Numbered from the stretch's first letter, positions 9,101 to 14,538 are shown. The stretch: DNA of 16,290 nt from JBBTWV01 sp038062615 (GCA_038062615.1 JBBTWV010000061.1:1-16290); one strand, 5' to 3'. Numbers and translations: made by a program. Notes: a model not told the origin generated them from the letters alone.

Positions 9101-11268
9101 ATTTTGCCCAGGCTTTTGCTTTTGACGCTACCGGAAATCGCTCCACGGGTTCAGAGCGCTTTTTGCTAGCGCCGCAGGTATGTGGCGATGATACTTTGCC
9201 GGTGGCGAATGCTGGCAGTTCTACTTTTGAAGTGGCCGTTGGAAAGATGCTCACAATAGATGCGTCGCGTTCATTTGATGCCAGCGGCAAGGTGGTTTCG
9301 TACTGGCTTGATGAAGATACTTCCGTTGATTCTGACGGTGACGGTGCGGCCAATAACGACCGCGACCGTGGCGGAGACACCGCAACCTTTACGGTTGGTC
9401 CTTATAATGAAGTCGGCCAAAAGAAGATGCGACTAACGGTTTTAGACGAAGCTCTTAACGAGGGCATTCAAGATATTACAGTGAATGTCATTACGCCGCG
9501 CTTGGTGCTGGATCCGCATGGCCAAGAAGGAGCCGTCATCACCGGTTTTGTTGATCCTGCAGAGGAAAATGTGCCGATTACTCTTGCGCGTTTGCGTCCA
9601 GGGCCAAACGGCAATGGCTGGGAAGTTTTAAAAACGCCTTCGGCAGATGAAAACGGCCAGTATCGGACCGATTCCGGCGGTAAGTACCGTGTTTCTGATT
9701 TGGATTTGAGGGATAGGCTCGTGGTTCGCGATAGCACCGGAAAAATTATTGCCGAGGTGCATGTTAAAACCGGTCGTATTACGCCGCTGGATGATCGTTA
9801 CGAAACGAGAGTAATTCCTTCCAATGCAGATCCTTCTGGCATAGTGCTTCCACTTCGCCTTGGCCTGTTTTTGAAGACCGATTCCAGCTTTGGGAATCCG
9901 CTTACCTATGTGTACTTTGTGCCGGACGTGAATACGGATACAACTATTGATTCTTTGGAAACAAAGTATGATTCCAACTCAGCGCAAAATCTTGCGGGGG
10001 TGCATATTAAACCGCTTGCGGCCTCGCTCCAAGAACTTATCAACTGGCGCATTTTGCCTGGGAATGATGAGCAGGCTCCGGGTGCCACCGTGGCAGAAAA
10101 AGATCAAAAACGCGTGGTGACGGTAGATGTGAATGGCAATATTATTTTACAAGACGCCGCTATTACACTTCGGCTTCAGCAAGCCGCCAACCCTGACGAT
10201 CCGGTGGTATTTGAAGTCGTCTATGAAGACGCTTCCATCGCCGAAATTTTCATTGCCACCAACTTAGGCAAAACGGAGCGTGTTCAGATCATGGAAACGC
10301 CAAAGGCAACGGTGCGTCCAAAACCTGTGCCTCGGCCGCGTTCTACGAATCCTTTTACCGACGTTCCTGCCGGTTCACCATTTGCGTCTACGATTGAAGG
10401 ACTTTATAAGCGCGGCATTGTGGCTGGCTACCCCAGCAATGTGGCGGGCGAGCTTTTATACAAGCCTCAAAATCGCATTAATCGCGCGGAGTTTGCGCAA
10501 ATAACATTGAAGATGCTTTGTATCGTTCCGCGGGAAGAAGCTAAAAAATTGCCGTCGCCGTTTTATGATGTGCTCGACCCCAAGGTCTGGTTTTATCCTG
10601 TTTTGAAGGAGGGAAATATTCGCGGATTTATTCGAGGTTATTTGGGCGAGAAAAAAGTAGATGCCGCAACGGGTACGGAGCGCGCTCCATTTAAACCATC
10701 CAATTTGATTACCCGAGCTGAAGCCGCAACGGTGGTGCTGGCCGCGCTCCAAGAAGAAGATATTATTGATCTCAGCAAGGTCGATTTTAAGCCAGTGGAA
10801 GGTGGGCAGTGGTACGACCCTTATATAAAGGCGGCGCAGGATCTCACTCCTTATTTAAAAAACCCTGAGGATGGTGAGCGGGCATTTTTGATTACGGCGC
10901 TGGAAGCCGCACGACCAAACGAGCAGATTACTCGTGAAGATTTTGCGATTATGGCTCAGCGTGTTTTGCTGATTGCTGACTGCTATCACTTGGGTTCGGA
11001 GCAAGGTGCAGGAGACGCGGGAAGCGGATCCGGCACAACCACAACGCCACCTCCACCTCCGCCAGCGGAAGAACCTCTGACGCCGGTCGTTCCCGTTAAA
11101 AATGAAGAAGGCATCTATGTTCTGCGACCTCTTTGTGGCGCCGTCTGCCCGTGTCGCGCTACCATAGGTAAGGGTGCCGATATTCAGCCCGGCGATATTA
11201 TTTTTACCGCCATCACGGGGCCCGGCGGTTTACCCATTTATACCAAGTCCAATGAAGAAACTTACTAA
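19..11268 (+). CDS. Giant multidomain SLH-anchored surface protein, probably 5'-incomplete
   Basis: This 3749-codon frame encodes an extracellular mosaic protein, with no enzymatic motif recognised. Approximate residues, counted from the ATG at 19: 734-1055 three Ig-like (invasin/BIG_1-type) domains; 1396-1510 three FG-GAP/VCBS-type calcium motifs; 1625-1765 DUF11-like domain; 1833-1846 TSP3-like DSDGDGLPDSIDD; 1864-1975 hydrophobic Gly/Pro-rich; 2050-2280 helical; 2281-2387 Leu/Pro-rich; 2745-2754 another D-rich calcium loop; 3061-3158 PKD domain; 3444-3653 three SLH repeats; then a poly-Pro linker and a Cys-rich tail. SLH repeats normally bind secondary cell-wall polymers, so cell-surface anchoring is likely. 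The ATG at 19 has no signal peptide and its first residues look like an out-of-frame linker, so the true start is probably upstream of the window (see 3..146). The stop overlaps the next gene by 17 nt. An invasin-like adhesin or S-layer stalk are both possible; the role is inferred. Confidence 0.88.
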   Translation: MPRSGRARALPAATPPGKVNTQEVPDILTKAGKMSDQLMLRFNQVFSKLPGMINDLVTYTGRYVTSTPEHYGLEVDSPINLITAKDQYTLEYLKAVNTMVENKIDSLVKTLQQDTLLGELKVQVKAVRLRENPNAPPVLMNTPGTLSPPAVFVNYTPAFAADGTNFLRRLNGYNLDAVTSVAQCTPYRGSKGVGQYSKLVEINRALDEQTTEFDADANVKTGRTPNEKDQNFACYEGLYDGKCQGYEHFAGCFNDSTRLFVDPVNGALTCFPERATDPIFDLAGTQEVDGLPPANFDNFNVCLNFHEKNQFIEYLKSADARLEAMDDDLAAGDQSPERSRAVILSRAQSHGLAAKDKDPSSIVLFSQAGADAFEVTLADVLRAEGWDSVANPEGWHDVLAKLLVSIDSINPRTIAIDHPKVASVDIVILRDFEKSFSSVFMHKEPTNETLQAQLQGFITKDLPVDSPRYVTFQNALQQAERITYPDIFSENSFEDFKQKLRDTEVQLNAIATKGQLFNLCDQCLVSLLSPLPEVVVDGEQTLITRANLSKVGDALTWKDMDIDTKHQYLAQHYLGSDLSLDPFVGRAPNGYELAYFNGEGTSDRYEFTLNANQPEEDDAVYQRGVELQETPEPEILPQDDPKNPFDTPPPSAAGQAGYDLFSWNPPPISPWWERMKEWVADLKETTQQFTFGKSEKEFYDKLDAENKAQVDAVKKESSDAQGVYTSGGDLPPSRLAKVELEADSQVVSAGKRVDVRVMLKDKDGKPVDDEFVKVMLSIEGEARWPGDEGTGMSGKDNKTSEITMFSGTQEVSVLAPDVTANFKLTAQVADSDITTTLDFSALAGAKLALQSETVGVVADGKNTIAIDVFAWDANNDVISEADGKVRLAFSDASMGRLASNEIELKDGRGQAQFIAGKRKGKVSLNAVSGNFDPGQLELSLLPGAPASIALAADAQTLAAVPDSQVIIQASIFDANGNMVDTNSAVQIDFRISEKTSRFGNLSSASETVTNGVAFTGLSPRDQTGAVNIIAESPGLTPGAITIKSVKQYGAREVADIQANALAVALLGIPAGNVTESGYLGGLFTMRGKTQTANSLTTSPKQYQKLLEVTERGGVRMPDQDRVSVHFLPANYFTMILKDTHLQTDLAQLSLVPIKDGQFEVTQESDPEKLADGIYLRKISESEVYSVDLKKGALRVAKDDRDGMEVQTNGFARIFDNEFSVQPKFDAPGGFLILSVMDGSTPVAEVIFVQHFNQDVRMGGVNPDGPGVYVQPFALPPQISHSMTFTASSSEAPRGVAFYDKSEVVTGSSAPGFAFQSLEDSADRFGVGFTQDNKFALLFASGETFGEANRPYASDAGIVLGDPTVRVANNTATGFSPDVGKMISAGVTDVRAIIGLDYNTDGFEDILIAGEDGKVRLIQNNGGYDHLKDQGVILYAKNGIQDITKADVNNDGQMDLVLAAQESCKKGETCIDIYENQAGAFVRKNLQFEQSEKIITVRAQDVNLDEFDDLVLADTAGNIKIIYNQNGTFDVRPQLVGNIGLQVDPGKNLIGSVLIRYAGMATSNPGDPTSGQNFARLSLKEANPEGDRELDDFFGRSATERDPSVNIVEREFIYADADEAAFKNSTKFAEDLNGGVVETGDIIRYTITLKNDSGAVKNNVMVSDSVSEQTQLDANSIKCEDCGATSEMAVGTLDGDPVRAYLFENIDVPARGQRNITYDTTFLGSSTKAEKIIMQFSSKFTDGDGSVQTALRADNYVDISVTKEGNPTGRVRYFFSKGIAQGGRLIWDSALSTPGAAADSAADTSSATGVPPVKDQASAAAAAQTTYGDYKNKDSDGDGLPDSIDDLNGTLDGIAEGTQALVNKLTCNAGCIALPLNMSFLTPGLFQVLGIPVGPDIGLPAFGWGSPVPPFVSVFAGGAPFLTTTGGRFYVSPTLTGGVGFALCLGAYGLPKNCFSFGLNVLDLMPGNICDKLSGVTAGAMAAANAGISKLNEGMTVSIGGGGTTGANSRRSEGSGFANYSLGSYESPVATSRNIRIPGFPSVITEWAWRQLEEITDKALSLPDIYVIYPSWDSMSGAVIPQGHFSDFQAGNAMSQVLSYINSMPLIDIETEEVLFKIPLITRKEKEKAIADFNQWIKDERLELDKWQNALGCLSNNFANLELCQFVTADMNRLIATVAANMKALDDWILFPKKILQFRAIESYYLSQIIDYLDTMIEFTGGWTKRNIARVKEWRQAVRNFKKAIESWKLLVKIMTDYNDSCDKCKTERFTLMDLVLKLFVAIPTPPVIPIPKLPDIVLDVSKVQAGVKVLWPDIQFKPEPLTLPRLPHIGLGVNLTIPQFKLLAPEIPVIPPPPDLPRLPALPPLNLPRLPDLPPPPTLPGFPPQLEALLKLLKKILKIICLIRLGFVPTDELLLKTRIEEITARGLSPILPVDMLFTIQSPTISVKYVDQIVVTAFTNLGLNLDYVQKQVEDFARTVNNFSTGFAGGINKFTQSLQKQTELITNPTINIGVPGVNGGQINYREDVTKELSQLFHKDAGLVVDDGIKLRDAMLGINQIQKQQTDLLSNLPQQIKLEASTVPYVMVSSSNHLLRQAQDDIHDPFISSLVGDLQSYRNKLKARVDDPQKFDDLTDLVANVRSPLPSFKSLKYVASTNDRLESGKPSEPIKVGPLDFEGMDFVSDDSPQQKSQLPRLLAQADPGARPPPDATGPVVQNLGIYLIDENGKGKRLINYTLEADQAAQLADIDLDNDGDSEKIYSYGKNVYAKRNETRKQQDPAPTFRAVDLEYWTVFELLPKGTSPSFPKALTQTARETSFGFDASEMQGAVGYEIVAKHSPFFFENPQNHETLRAHMLTEFLDPPAVVPAGAPPLKPLYAELKTVAGEALFSGSKREYIGPRSGKIHLNSGDLLHPLEYVRIVWNVGTPAEQELELSKDVLLPVPDSFASGLDIEMDEGALEIIKSEPSTQPVQAGMALLFGDKIAVRTGSVTVHYARGGDTVIRSHEQYSLNKTDQLDKPSLSLDLPEGSYFAQAFAFDATGNRSTGSERFLLAPQVCGDDTLPVANAGSSTFEVAVGKMLTIDASRSFDASGKVVSYWLDEDTSVDSDGDGAANNDRDRGGDTATFTVGPYNEVGQKKMRLTVLDEALNEGIQDITVNVITPRLVLDPHGQEGAVITGFVDPAEENVPITLARLRPGPNGNGWEVLKTPSADENGQYRTDSGGKYRVSDLDLRDRLVVRDSTGKIIAEVHVKTGRITPLDDRYETRVIPSNADPSGIVLPLRLGLFLKTDSSFGNPLTYVYFVPDVNTDTTIDSLETKYDSNSAQNLAGVHIKPLAASLQELINWRILPGNDEQAPGATVAEKDQKRVVTVDVNGNIILQDAAITLRLQQAANPDDPVVFEVVYEDASIAEIFIATNLGKTERVQIMETPKATVRPKPVPRPRSTNPFTDVPAGSPFASTIEGLYKRGIVAGYPSNVAGELLYKPQNRINRAEFAQITLKMLCIVPREEAKKLPSPFYDVLDPKVWFYPVLKEGNIRGFIRGYLGEKKVDAATGTERAPFKPSNLITRAEAATVVLAALQEEDIIDLSKVDFKPVEGGQWYDPYIKAAQDLTPYLKNPEDGERAFLITALEAARPNEQITREDFAIMAQRVLLIADCYHLGSEQGAGDAGSGSGTTTTPPPPPPAEEPLTPVVPVKNEEGIYVLRPLCGAVCPCRATIGKGADIQPGDIIFTAITGPGGLPIYTKSNEETY
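1021..1045 (+). repeat. Possible short REP-like palindrome inside the giant gene
   Basis: TCACCG at 1021..1026 is the exact reverse complement of CGGTGA at 1040..1045. The 13-nt interior, GAGCGTAGTCGAG, resembles the GAGCGTAGTCGA core of a palindrome family I recall as dispersed in many bacterial genomes. It is read in frame as SPERSRAV (residues 335-342). The stem is only 6 bp, so chance is possible. Confidence 0.35.
2218..3165 (+). other. Three tandem bacterial Ig-like (invasin/BIG_1-type) domains in the giant protein
   Basis: Residues about 734-843, 847-942 and 943-1049 repeat one pattern: an opening such as LAKVELEAD, LALQSETVGVVADGK or PASIALAAD, then V/I-rich beta strands around D-K-D-G-K-P or D-A-N-G-N, and a closing strand on the pattern of GAVNIIAES. 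This is the plan of invasin/intimin-type Ig domains (BIG_1/BIG_2 superfamily), which form rod-like stalks in surface proteins. The assignment comes from pattern recognition, and the exact domain borders are uncertain. Confidence 0.6.
4165..4605 (+). other. FG-GAP/VCBS-type repeat block with three Dx(N/D)xDGxxD-like calcium loops
   Basis: Three calcium-loop motifs are spaced about 50 residues apart: DYNTDGFED (residues 1396-1404), DVNNDGQMD (1446-1454) and a degenerate DVNLDEFDD (1500-1508). Each is followed by a hydrophobic strand such as ILIAGEDGKVRLIQN or LVLADTAGNIKIIYN. This arrangement is typical of FG-GAP/VCBS beta-propeller repeats found in integrin-like and bacterial surface proteins. 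Three repeats are too few for a full seven-bladed propeller, so either more blades are degenerate or the fold is partial. The preceding segment (about 1055-1390) is beta-rich but not recognised. Confidence 0.7.
4891..5313 (+). other. DUF11-like adhesin domain in the giant protein
   Basis: Residues about 1625-1765 contain the VVETGDIIRYTITLKNDS segment followed by NNVMVSDSVSEQTQLD. This matches the general DUF11 pattern (G-D-x-I-x-Y-T-I-x-x-x-N, then a V-x-D-x-V strand), a domain common in large prokaryotic surface proteins. An embedded CEDC (Cys-x-x-Cys) could form a disulfide. A further Asp/Gly pattern (TDGDGSVQTALRADNYVDI) closes the domain. Confidence 0.65.
5437..5453 (+). repeat. Weak palindrome ACCGG/CCGGT in the Ala/Ser linker
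   Basis: A 5-bp inverted repeat with a 7-nt loop encodes TGVPPV inside the low-complexity Ala/Ser linker just before the TSP3-like loop. Similar short palindromes reading as TGVPPV may occur as dispersed repeats elsewhere, but this is from memory and the stem is short. Confidence 0.2.
5515..5556 (+). other. Thrombospondin-3-like calcium loop (DSDGDGLPDSIDD)
   Basis: Residues 1833-1846 read DSDGDGLPDSIDDL, a classical D-x-D-G-D-G-x-x-D calcium-binding loop of the thrombospondin type-3 class. It follows an Ala/Ser-rich linker (about 1790-1830) and precedes the hydrophobic Gly/Pro-rich segment, so it sits at the hinge between the beta-domain half and the unrecognised middle of the protein. A similar DSDGDGAANND loop lies inside the PKD domain near 9340. 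Confidence 0.75.
5608..7179 (+). other. Unrecognised central region: hydrophobic Gly/Pro-rich, helical, then Leu/Pro-rich segments
   Basis: Residues 1864-1975 are rich in Gly, Pro and hydrophobic residues (for example VGPDIGLPAFGWGSPVPPFV) with Cys pairs at both ends. Residues 2050-2280 contain long charged helices (KEKEKAIADFNQWIKDERLE; VKEWRQAVRNFKKAIESWK) ending in a CDKC motif. Residues 2281-2387 repeat Leu/Ile-Pro patterns such as DLPRLPALPPLNLPRLPDLP, probably an extended rod or spacer. I recognise no known family. A membrane-inserting or partner-binding core is possible but is not shown by the sequence. Confidence 0.6.
7764..7813 (+). repeat. 50-bp REP-like palindromic repeat inserted in frame in the giant gene
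   Basis: The left arm (7764..7784) and right arm (7793..7813) are 21-nt imperfect inverted repeats around an 8-nt loop CCACCTCC. Pairing blocks are TGTCAT/ATGACA, GAGC/GCTC and GTCGAA/TTCGAC, interrupted by GGT/AGG and TC/AG mismatches. The TTCGACAGGCTCAGGATGAC half is one I recall as a palindrome dispersed in many candidate-phylum and proteobacterial genomes, normally between genes. Here it is translated as part of the giant protein (about residues 2583-2599, SSSNHLLRQAQDD), between the helical domain and the following linker, without breaking the frame. Confidence 0.8.
9199..9492 (+). other. PKD domain with an inserted calcium loop
   Basis: Residues 3061-3158 begin PVANAGSSTFEVAVGKMLTI, followed by DASRSFDASGKVVSYWLDED and a final strand ITVNVI. 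This is the PKD plan (P-x-A-x-A-G, then D-A-S-x-S-x-D, then Y-x-W-D-like), common in bacterial surface and carbohydrate-binding proteins. A TSP3-like loop DSDGDGAANNDRD is inserted after the W strand, and the expected closing motif is modified to MRLTVLDEALNEG. About 280 residues of beta-rich, unassigned sequence separate it from the SLH repeats. Confidence 0.8.
10348..10977 (+). other. Three S-layer homology (SLH) repeats
   Basis: Repeat 1 (residues 3444-3500) has NPFTDVPAGSPFASTIEGLY, then GIVAGYPS and RINRAEFAQ. Repeat 2 (3513-3580) has SPFYDVLDPKVWFYPVLKEG, then RGFIRGY and ITRAEAAT. Repeat 3 (3588-3653) has WYDPYIKAAQDL and QITREDFAI. The F-x-D-V, G-x-x-x-G-Y and T-R-A/E-E elements are the SLH hallmarks; repeat 3 is the most diverged. 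SLH triplets bind pyruvylated cell-wall polymer, which implies non-covalent cell-surface anchoring. Confidence 0.9.
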
Positions 11269-11857
11269 TTCATTTTTGATTTTTGCGACGATTGGCCTCC
11301 TTTTGTTCGAGGTCCATTTGCTGACGCGCGCGCAGGAAGGCGCGGCGCCGGAGGTGGCACCAATAGCGGATAGCGGGACAACTCCCGAAAATTTTGCACT
11401 CGATGCAACTTCAAAGTGCGTCCTGGCGATGCAGAATTTTATGGCCAAAAAGCAGGTGGAGTTTGGGGAGTTTATGAATGTGCATTTCCGCTCTAGCAAC
11501 CCTACCAGTGATCTCATCCCGGGTGCAGTGGAGAGGTTCCGCCAGTATCGTGAAGAAGTTCGTCAGCAGATGGAAGATTATCTTCCTCAAATGAAAGCCG
11601 ATGCAACCGCAGCGCTTTTGGAGAGGCCCAAGTGCCAGGAAGCCGTGGACCAAGAGTTCATGCTCATGAAGTCGTTACTGCGCGATCATATTCTTGCGAA
11701 TGCCTATGCCAAAAAATCTACCCGCTTGCTGGATAAGTATAAGCAAATCAACGACAAATTGGGGAAACTGAATTTTACCATCGCGCAAATGTACGGCTAT
11801 TTTGCGGCGCTTTCGGACAAGTTGCCGTGCTATGCCACCAAGTGTAATAAGAGCTAA
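11252..11857 (+). CDS. Secreted helical protein with C-terminal cysteines (201 aa), unknown function
   Basis: Not recognised as a known family. The ATG at 11252 gives MKKLTNSFLIFATIGLLLFE, a typical basic plus hydrophobic export signal ending near LTRAQ. An in-frame ATG at 11174 would add 26 unlikely residues that overlap the giant gene, so it was rejected. The mature part is helical and charged, with four cysteines: one at C56 (TSKC), one in ERPKC, and two at the end (LPCYATKCNKS). It overlaps the giant gene by 17 nt and has no visible Shine-Dalgarno, so translational coupling is likely. Its C-terminal layout (KYKQ helix, about 20-45 residues, Cys near the end) resembles that of the three following genes. 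Likely a periplasmic or surface partner of the giant protein (inference). Confidence 0.85.
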   Translation: MKKLTNSFLIFATIGLLLFEVHLLTRAQEGAAPEVAPIADSGTTPENFALDATSKCVLAMQNFMAKKQVEFGEFMNVHFRSSNPTSDLIPGAVERFRQYREEVRQQMEDYLPQMKADATAALLERPKCQEAVDQEFMLMKSLLRDHILANAYAKKSTRLLDKYKQINDKLGKLNFTIAQMYGYFAALSDKLPCYATKCNKS

Positions 11858-11860
11858 TCT

Positions 11861-12784
11861 ATGAAGAAAAATTTTAAAAAAGAGGGAAGGGAAGGCAAGA
11901 TTTTGTTGAGGAATTTTATGATCTTCTTTTTGGCTGTCGTCATTGTGGCTTCCACGCAAATTTTGCGAAGGTCCTCTGCGGCGGATGAGGCATTAAAGCC
12001 GCAAGTGAATCATTATCTTGAGTTTTTGAATTCTGGTAAGGATTTTTCAACGGAGTGTGATGCTTCACGAAGTGCGGATACCGATAAAAAAGATACTCGT
12101 GATCCGGTGGATAAGGTTATTGGCAAATATCATGAGGTTATGAACTGTGTTTTTAATCGTCGCACTAAAATTTTGGTGGGTAAACTTTTGAATGACGATA
12201 AGCCGCTAACAAAAGAACAGCTGGATGTCATTTTAAAACAGCTCTCTCCGCCACCCATCAAGTTTGATGCTAACAAGGCGCCGATTGGGCGAGAAAAATG
12301 CCAAGGCGTGGGAGAAGAGCCGGCGCTTTCTCCTTATTGTATAGCCCAAATTGGCACGGCTGAGTATTTTGATTTTCGCGAGGCGATGAATAAGGCGCGC
12401 CGTCAGCAAAAAGATCAGGCGGGTACAAAATTTGAGACGCTTTCGGGAAAAAAAGTAGGGGATCCGGGTGCAGGAGAAGTTCCGGCGTTTGAACAGAGAA
12501 ATATTTTTGGAGCCATTGGCGATGTCCTCCAGGGAGAAAAGGCGATTCAGGGATATGGAGAAACAATAAATCGTATTGATCGTGAGGTGGATATTGCACG
12601 GCAGACGTTGGACCAGGCGCTGGCTACGTACAACGAGCTCGCACTTTCGCTTCCCATGCATCAAAAATATAAGCAGATGATGAGTTTGCTGGAAGATTAC
12701 CGCGATAAAGTGGCGGATATTCGACACGCTGTTGACCTTTATCCCATCACGTTTTTGGACGTAACCACCACCGCTTGTAAATGA
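11861..12784 (+). CDS. Secreted or membrane-anchored helical protein (307 aa), unknown function
   Basis: Not recognised as a known family. The very basic N-terminus (KKNFKKEGREGKILLR) is followed by a hydrophobic stretch, FMIFFLAVVIVASTQIL (residues 19-35), and a possible signal-peptidase site near RRSSAADE. It may be cleaved or stay as an anchor. The mature part holds five cysteines (STEC, NCVF, EKC, YC and the terminal ACK), a PxxxK-rich middle and a predicted coiled coil near residues 245-295 (DREVDIARQTLDQALATYNE; HQKYKQMMSLLEDYRDKVAD). The gene starts 3 nt after the previous stop. Its TGA stop lies in an ATGA overlap with the next start, which indicates co-translation and that TGA is a stop in this organism. 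Confidence 0.85.
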   Translation: MKKNFKKEGREGKILLRNFMIFFLAVVIVASTQILRRSSAADEALKPQVNHYLEFLNSGKDFSTECDASRSADTDKKDTRDPVDKVIGKYHEVMNCVFNRRTKILVGKLLNDDKPLTKEQLDVILKQLSPPPIKFDANKAPIGREKCQGVGEEPALSPYCIAQIGTAEYFDFREAMNKARRQQKDQAGTKFETLSGKKVGDPGAGEVPAFEQRNIFGAIGDVLQGEKAIQGYGETINRIDREVDIARQTLDQALATYNELALSLPMHQKYKQMMSLLEDYRDKVADIRHAVDLYPITFLDVTTTACK

Positions 12785-14460
12785 AAACTTTTCTGAAACA
12801 TATTGGGAAGTTTGGCGCAGTGCTCATGCTGAGTGCGCTTACCGCTTTGTCGGTGAATGCGGCCACAGATGCCAATCAAAAAATTGGTATGGATGTTATT
12901 GGCACGGCTGGAACGGGTGCCACGTATGATCTTGCACCCAGTAAGATATTTTCTTTTGATTCTGATTTCGGGCAAGACATTTATGAGACGATTTATGAGC
13001 GCGTAAAACACGAAGGGTCAGATGTGGCCATTACCAAAACTCTTGGGAAGCGCAAACTTTCTAAAGCGGAACTCTTTTTGTTAATTCCGGGTTCCAATAT
13101 TGGGAATCTTTTAACCCAGCCGGACCCTAAGGCAAAAACGTCGCCGCAAGATGTGGAAAAAAGACGCCAGGAAGTTTTGCGCGACTTAGTAGAGGAAAAA
13201 GAGCTGGCGGATATTGAGGCATTGGCCAAAATGGAAGTGGAGCCGACGGAACTTTTTTCCAATGGGGATGAGGGTGATTCGGGTTTTGATTTGATTGCGG
13301 ATTTGGATTTGATTGAGACGATTTTGTTTGGGAAACAAGAGACGGTTTTGGGAAATAATGGTGCGGGCGCGCCGGCCGGCAGTAACCGGATCGGTGGTGC
13401 AGGTGGCGGTAATTCCGCAAACTCTGGGCAAAACCCCGCAACTTCTGCTCCAAATCCGTCGGCCGGCGCGGCTGGTAATAGAAACGTGGACTCGGGCGCG
13501 GGCGGCCAAGGCGGTGCGTCCACCGCCGCAGATGACGCCCAGTCTGCCATTCTCTGCCCCCTTGACGATGCTTTTAATAACGCCGCCTTGCCCGCCCGCG
13601 CCAACTCCAACAACAACGCGGAGGAGGCTAACGACAACGATTCGGGTTCCGGCGCGGCCTCCGGTGGCTCCTCGGGCACTGGGTCTAACGCGGGCGCGGC
13701 TTCCGACGCCAACGAAACTGGCGTCAGCACTCCACAAAATCCCGTCACCCCCGAACCTTCCGCCGACTGGTCGCGCCCGCGCGCCTGTGCTGGTGTCTTC
13801 TGTCTTAAAATTGATGCCATCTACAAAAAAGAGAGTTCCTACTTGGCCAACGAAAACTGCATCGCCTGCCACTTTGAAAAAATTAATGACAACTTTAAAA
13901 AAACGCTGGATCACAACCTCGTTCCATCAAAAGCCACGGGCAACTTGCTGGAACTTCCCAAGTGCAAGAGCTCACTTTTTGCCTTCAAACTCAACTTTCT
14001 TTTCATTCCACAGCCCATTCTCACGCCTCCCAATGACGACATCATCACCAAAGGTGACTTCATCAAAAACGCTATTAAGTTTTATGAAAAATACTACAAC
14101 AATCCTGGTCGTTGCGACGACGCCGTCGGTGGTTCCTGCAAACCCGACCCCAACCCCACCACCCAAGCTGCCAAAAATCTTTTAGACGGAGCCACTTCTA
14201 CGAGCGATCAAACCCAATTCCTCATCCAAATTCGCCGCCAGGCCGAGGGCAAGAAACAAGAAGCCGCACAGCTTCTCAACCAAACTCGTTTGGAAACAGA
14301 AGCCAAAAGTCAGTCTGGCCAGTACCAAGTTATTTTGCAGGAAATCGAAACGATGAACGGCTACTTTGAGGCTTTCGCCAAACTCTATCGCAACATTTCT
14401 GATCCTGCCAACCTCGACAATCCTTGCGAATCACTTCTCAACAAACCTCAATGTTCCTAA
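12781..14460 (+). CDS. Secreted Cys-rich protein with Gly/Ser/Asn linkers and a CXXCH motif (559 aa), unknown function
   Basis: Not recognised as a known family. A clear signal peptide (MKTFLKHIGKFGAVLMLSAL, ending TALSVNA) precedes a helical, acidic N-terminal part (residues 27-192). Residues 193-254 and 277-330 are low-complexity Gly/Ala/Ser/Asn linkers flanking a short ILCPLDDAF insert. The C-terminal domain (331-559) has nine of the ten cysteines, including CAGVFC, CIACH (360-364) and a terminal NPCESLLNKPQCS. CIACH fits the CXXCH c-type heme consensus, but with so many other cysteines a disulfide role is as likely. Codon use switches inside the linker: AAT for Asn before it, mostly AAC after. 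The start overlaps the previous stop by 4 nt and no Shine-Dalgarno is seen. Confidence 0.88.
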   Translation: MKTFLKHIGKFGAVLMLSALTALSVNAATDANQKIGMDVIGTAGTGATYDLAPSKIFSFDSDFGQDIYETIYERVKHEGSDVAITKTLGKRKLSKAELFLLIPGSNIGNLLTQPDPKAKTSPQDVEKRRQEVLRDLVEEKELADIEALAKMEVEPTELFSNGDEGDSGFDLIADLDLIETILFGKQETVLGNNGAGAPAGSNRIGGAGGGNSANSGQNPATSAPNPSAGAAGNRNVDSGAGGQGGASTAADDAQSAILCPLDDAFNNAALPARANSNNNAEEANDNDSGSGAASGGSSGTGSNAGAASDANETGVSTPQNPVTPEPSADWSRPRACAGVFCLKIDAIYKKESSYLANENCIACHFEKINDNFKKTLDHNLVPSKATGNLLELPKCKSSLFAFKLNFLFIPQPILTPPNDDIITKGDFIKNAIKFYEKYYNNPGRCDDAVGGSCKPDPNPTTQAAKNLLDGATSTSDQTQFLIQIRRQAEGKKQEAAQLLNQTRLETEAKSQSGQYQVILQEIETMNGYFEAFAKLYRNISDPANLDNPCESLLNKPQCS

Positions 14461-14463
14461 TTC

Positions 14464-14486
14464 TGGGGGCACCTGCGGTTCCCCCA
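14464..14486 (+). repeat. GC-rich hairpin after the 12781 gene
   Basis: TGGGGG (14464..14469) pairs with CCCCCA (14481..14486). After one mismatch the stem continues ACC/GGT around a TGC loop. It begins 3 nt after the stop codon. There is no T-run afterwards, so it is not a standard intrinsic terminator; it may stabilise the mRNA 3' end or be part of a repeat element. Confidence 0.6.
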
Positions 14487-14494
14487 CGAGCTCG

Positions 14495-14514
14495 GTCCCG
14501 ATGTACGTCGGGAC
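14495..14514 (+). repeat. 20-nt near-perfect palindrome in the structured spacer
   Basis: The arms GTCCCGA and TCGGGAC pair perfectly, and the TGTACG centre can almost continue the symmetry through a T-G pair. Perfect dyad symmetry suggests either a dispersed palindromic repeat or an operator-like site. It lies between two other hairpins in the only sizeable gap of the operon. Confidence 0.6.
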
Positions 14515-14538
14515 ACTCGCCCCCCTCCCTATCACTTG

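Noticed and set aside
12993..13820. 275-codon - strand frame opposite the 12781 gene
   Set aside because: Ala/Pro/Ser-rich antisense reading of a GC-rich linker; the + strand frame has the signal peptide, operon spacing and cysteine pattern.
13313..14185. 290-codon + strand frame inside the 12781 gene
   Set aside because: Product is Arg/Pro/Thr-rich low-complexity text, the out-of-frame reading of the Gly/Ser/Asn linker and C-rich half; no signal peptide or domain.
14464..14514. Hairpins considered as an intrinsic terminator of the operon
   Set aside because: No T-run follows either stem, and a gene of the same type follows on the same strand.
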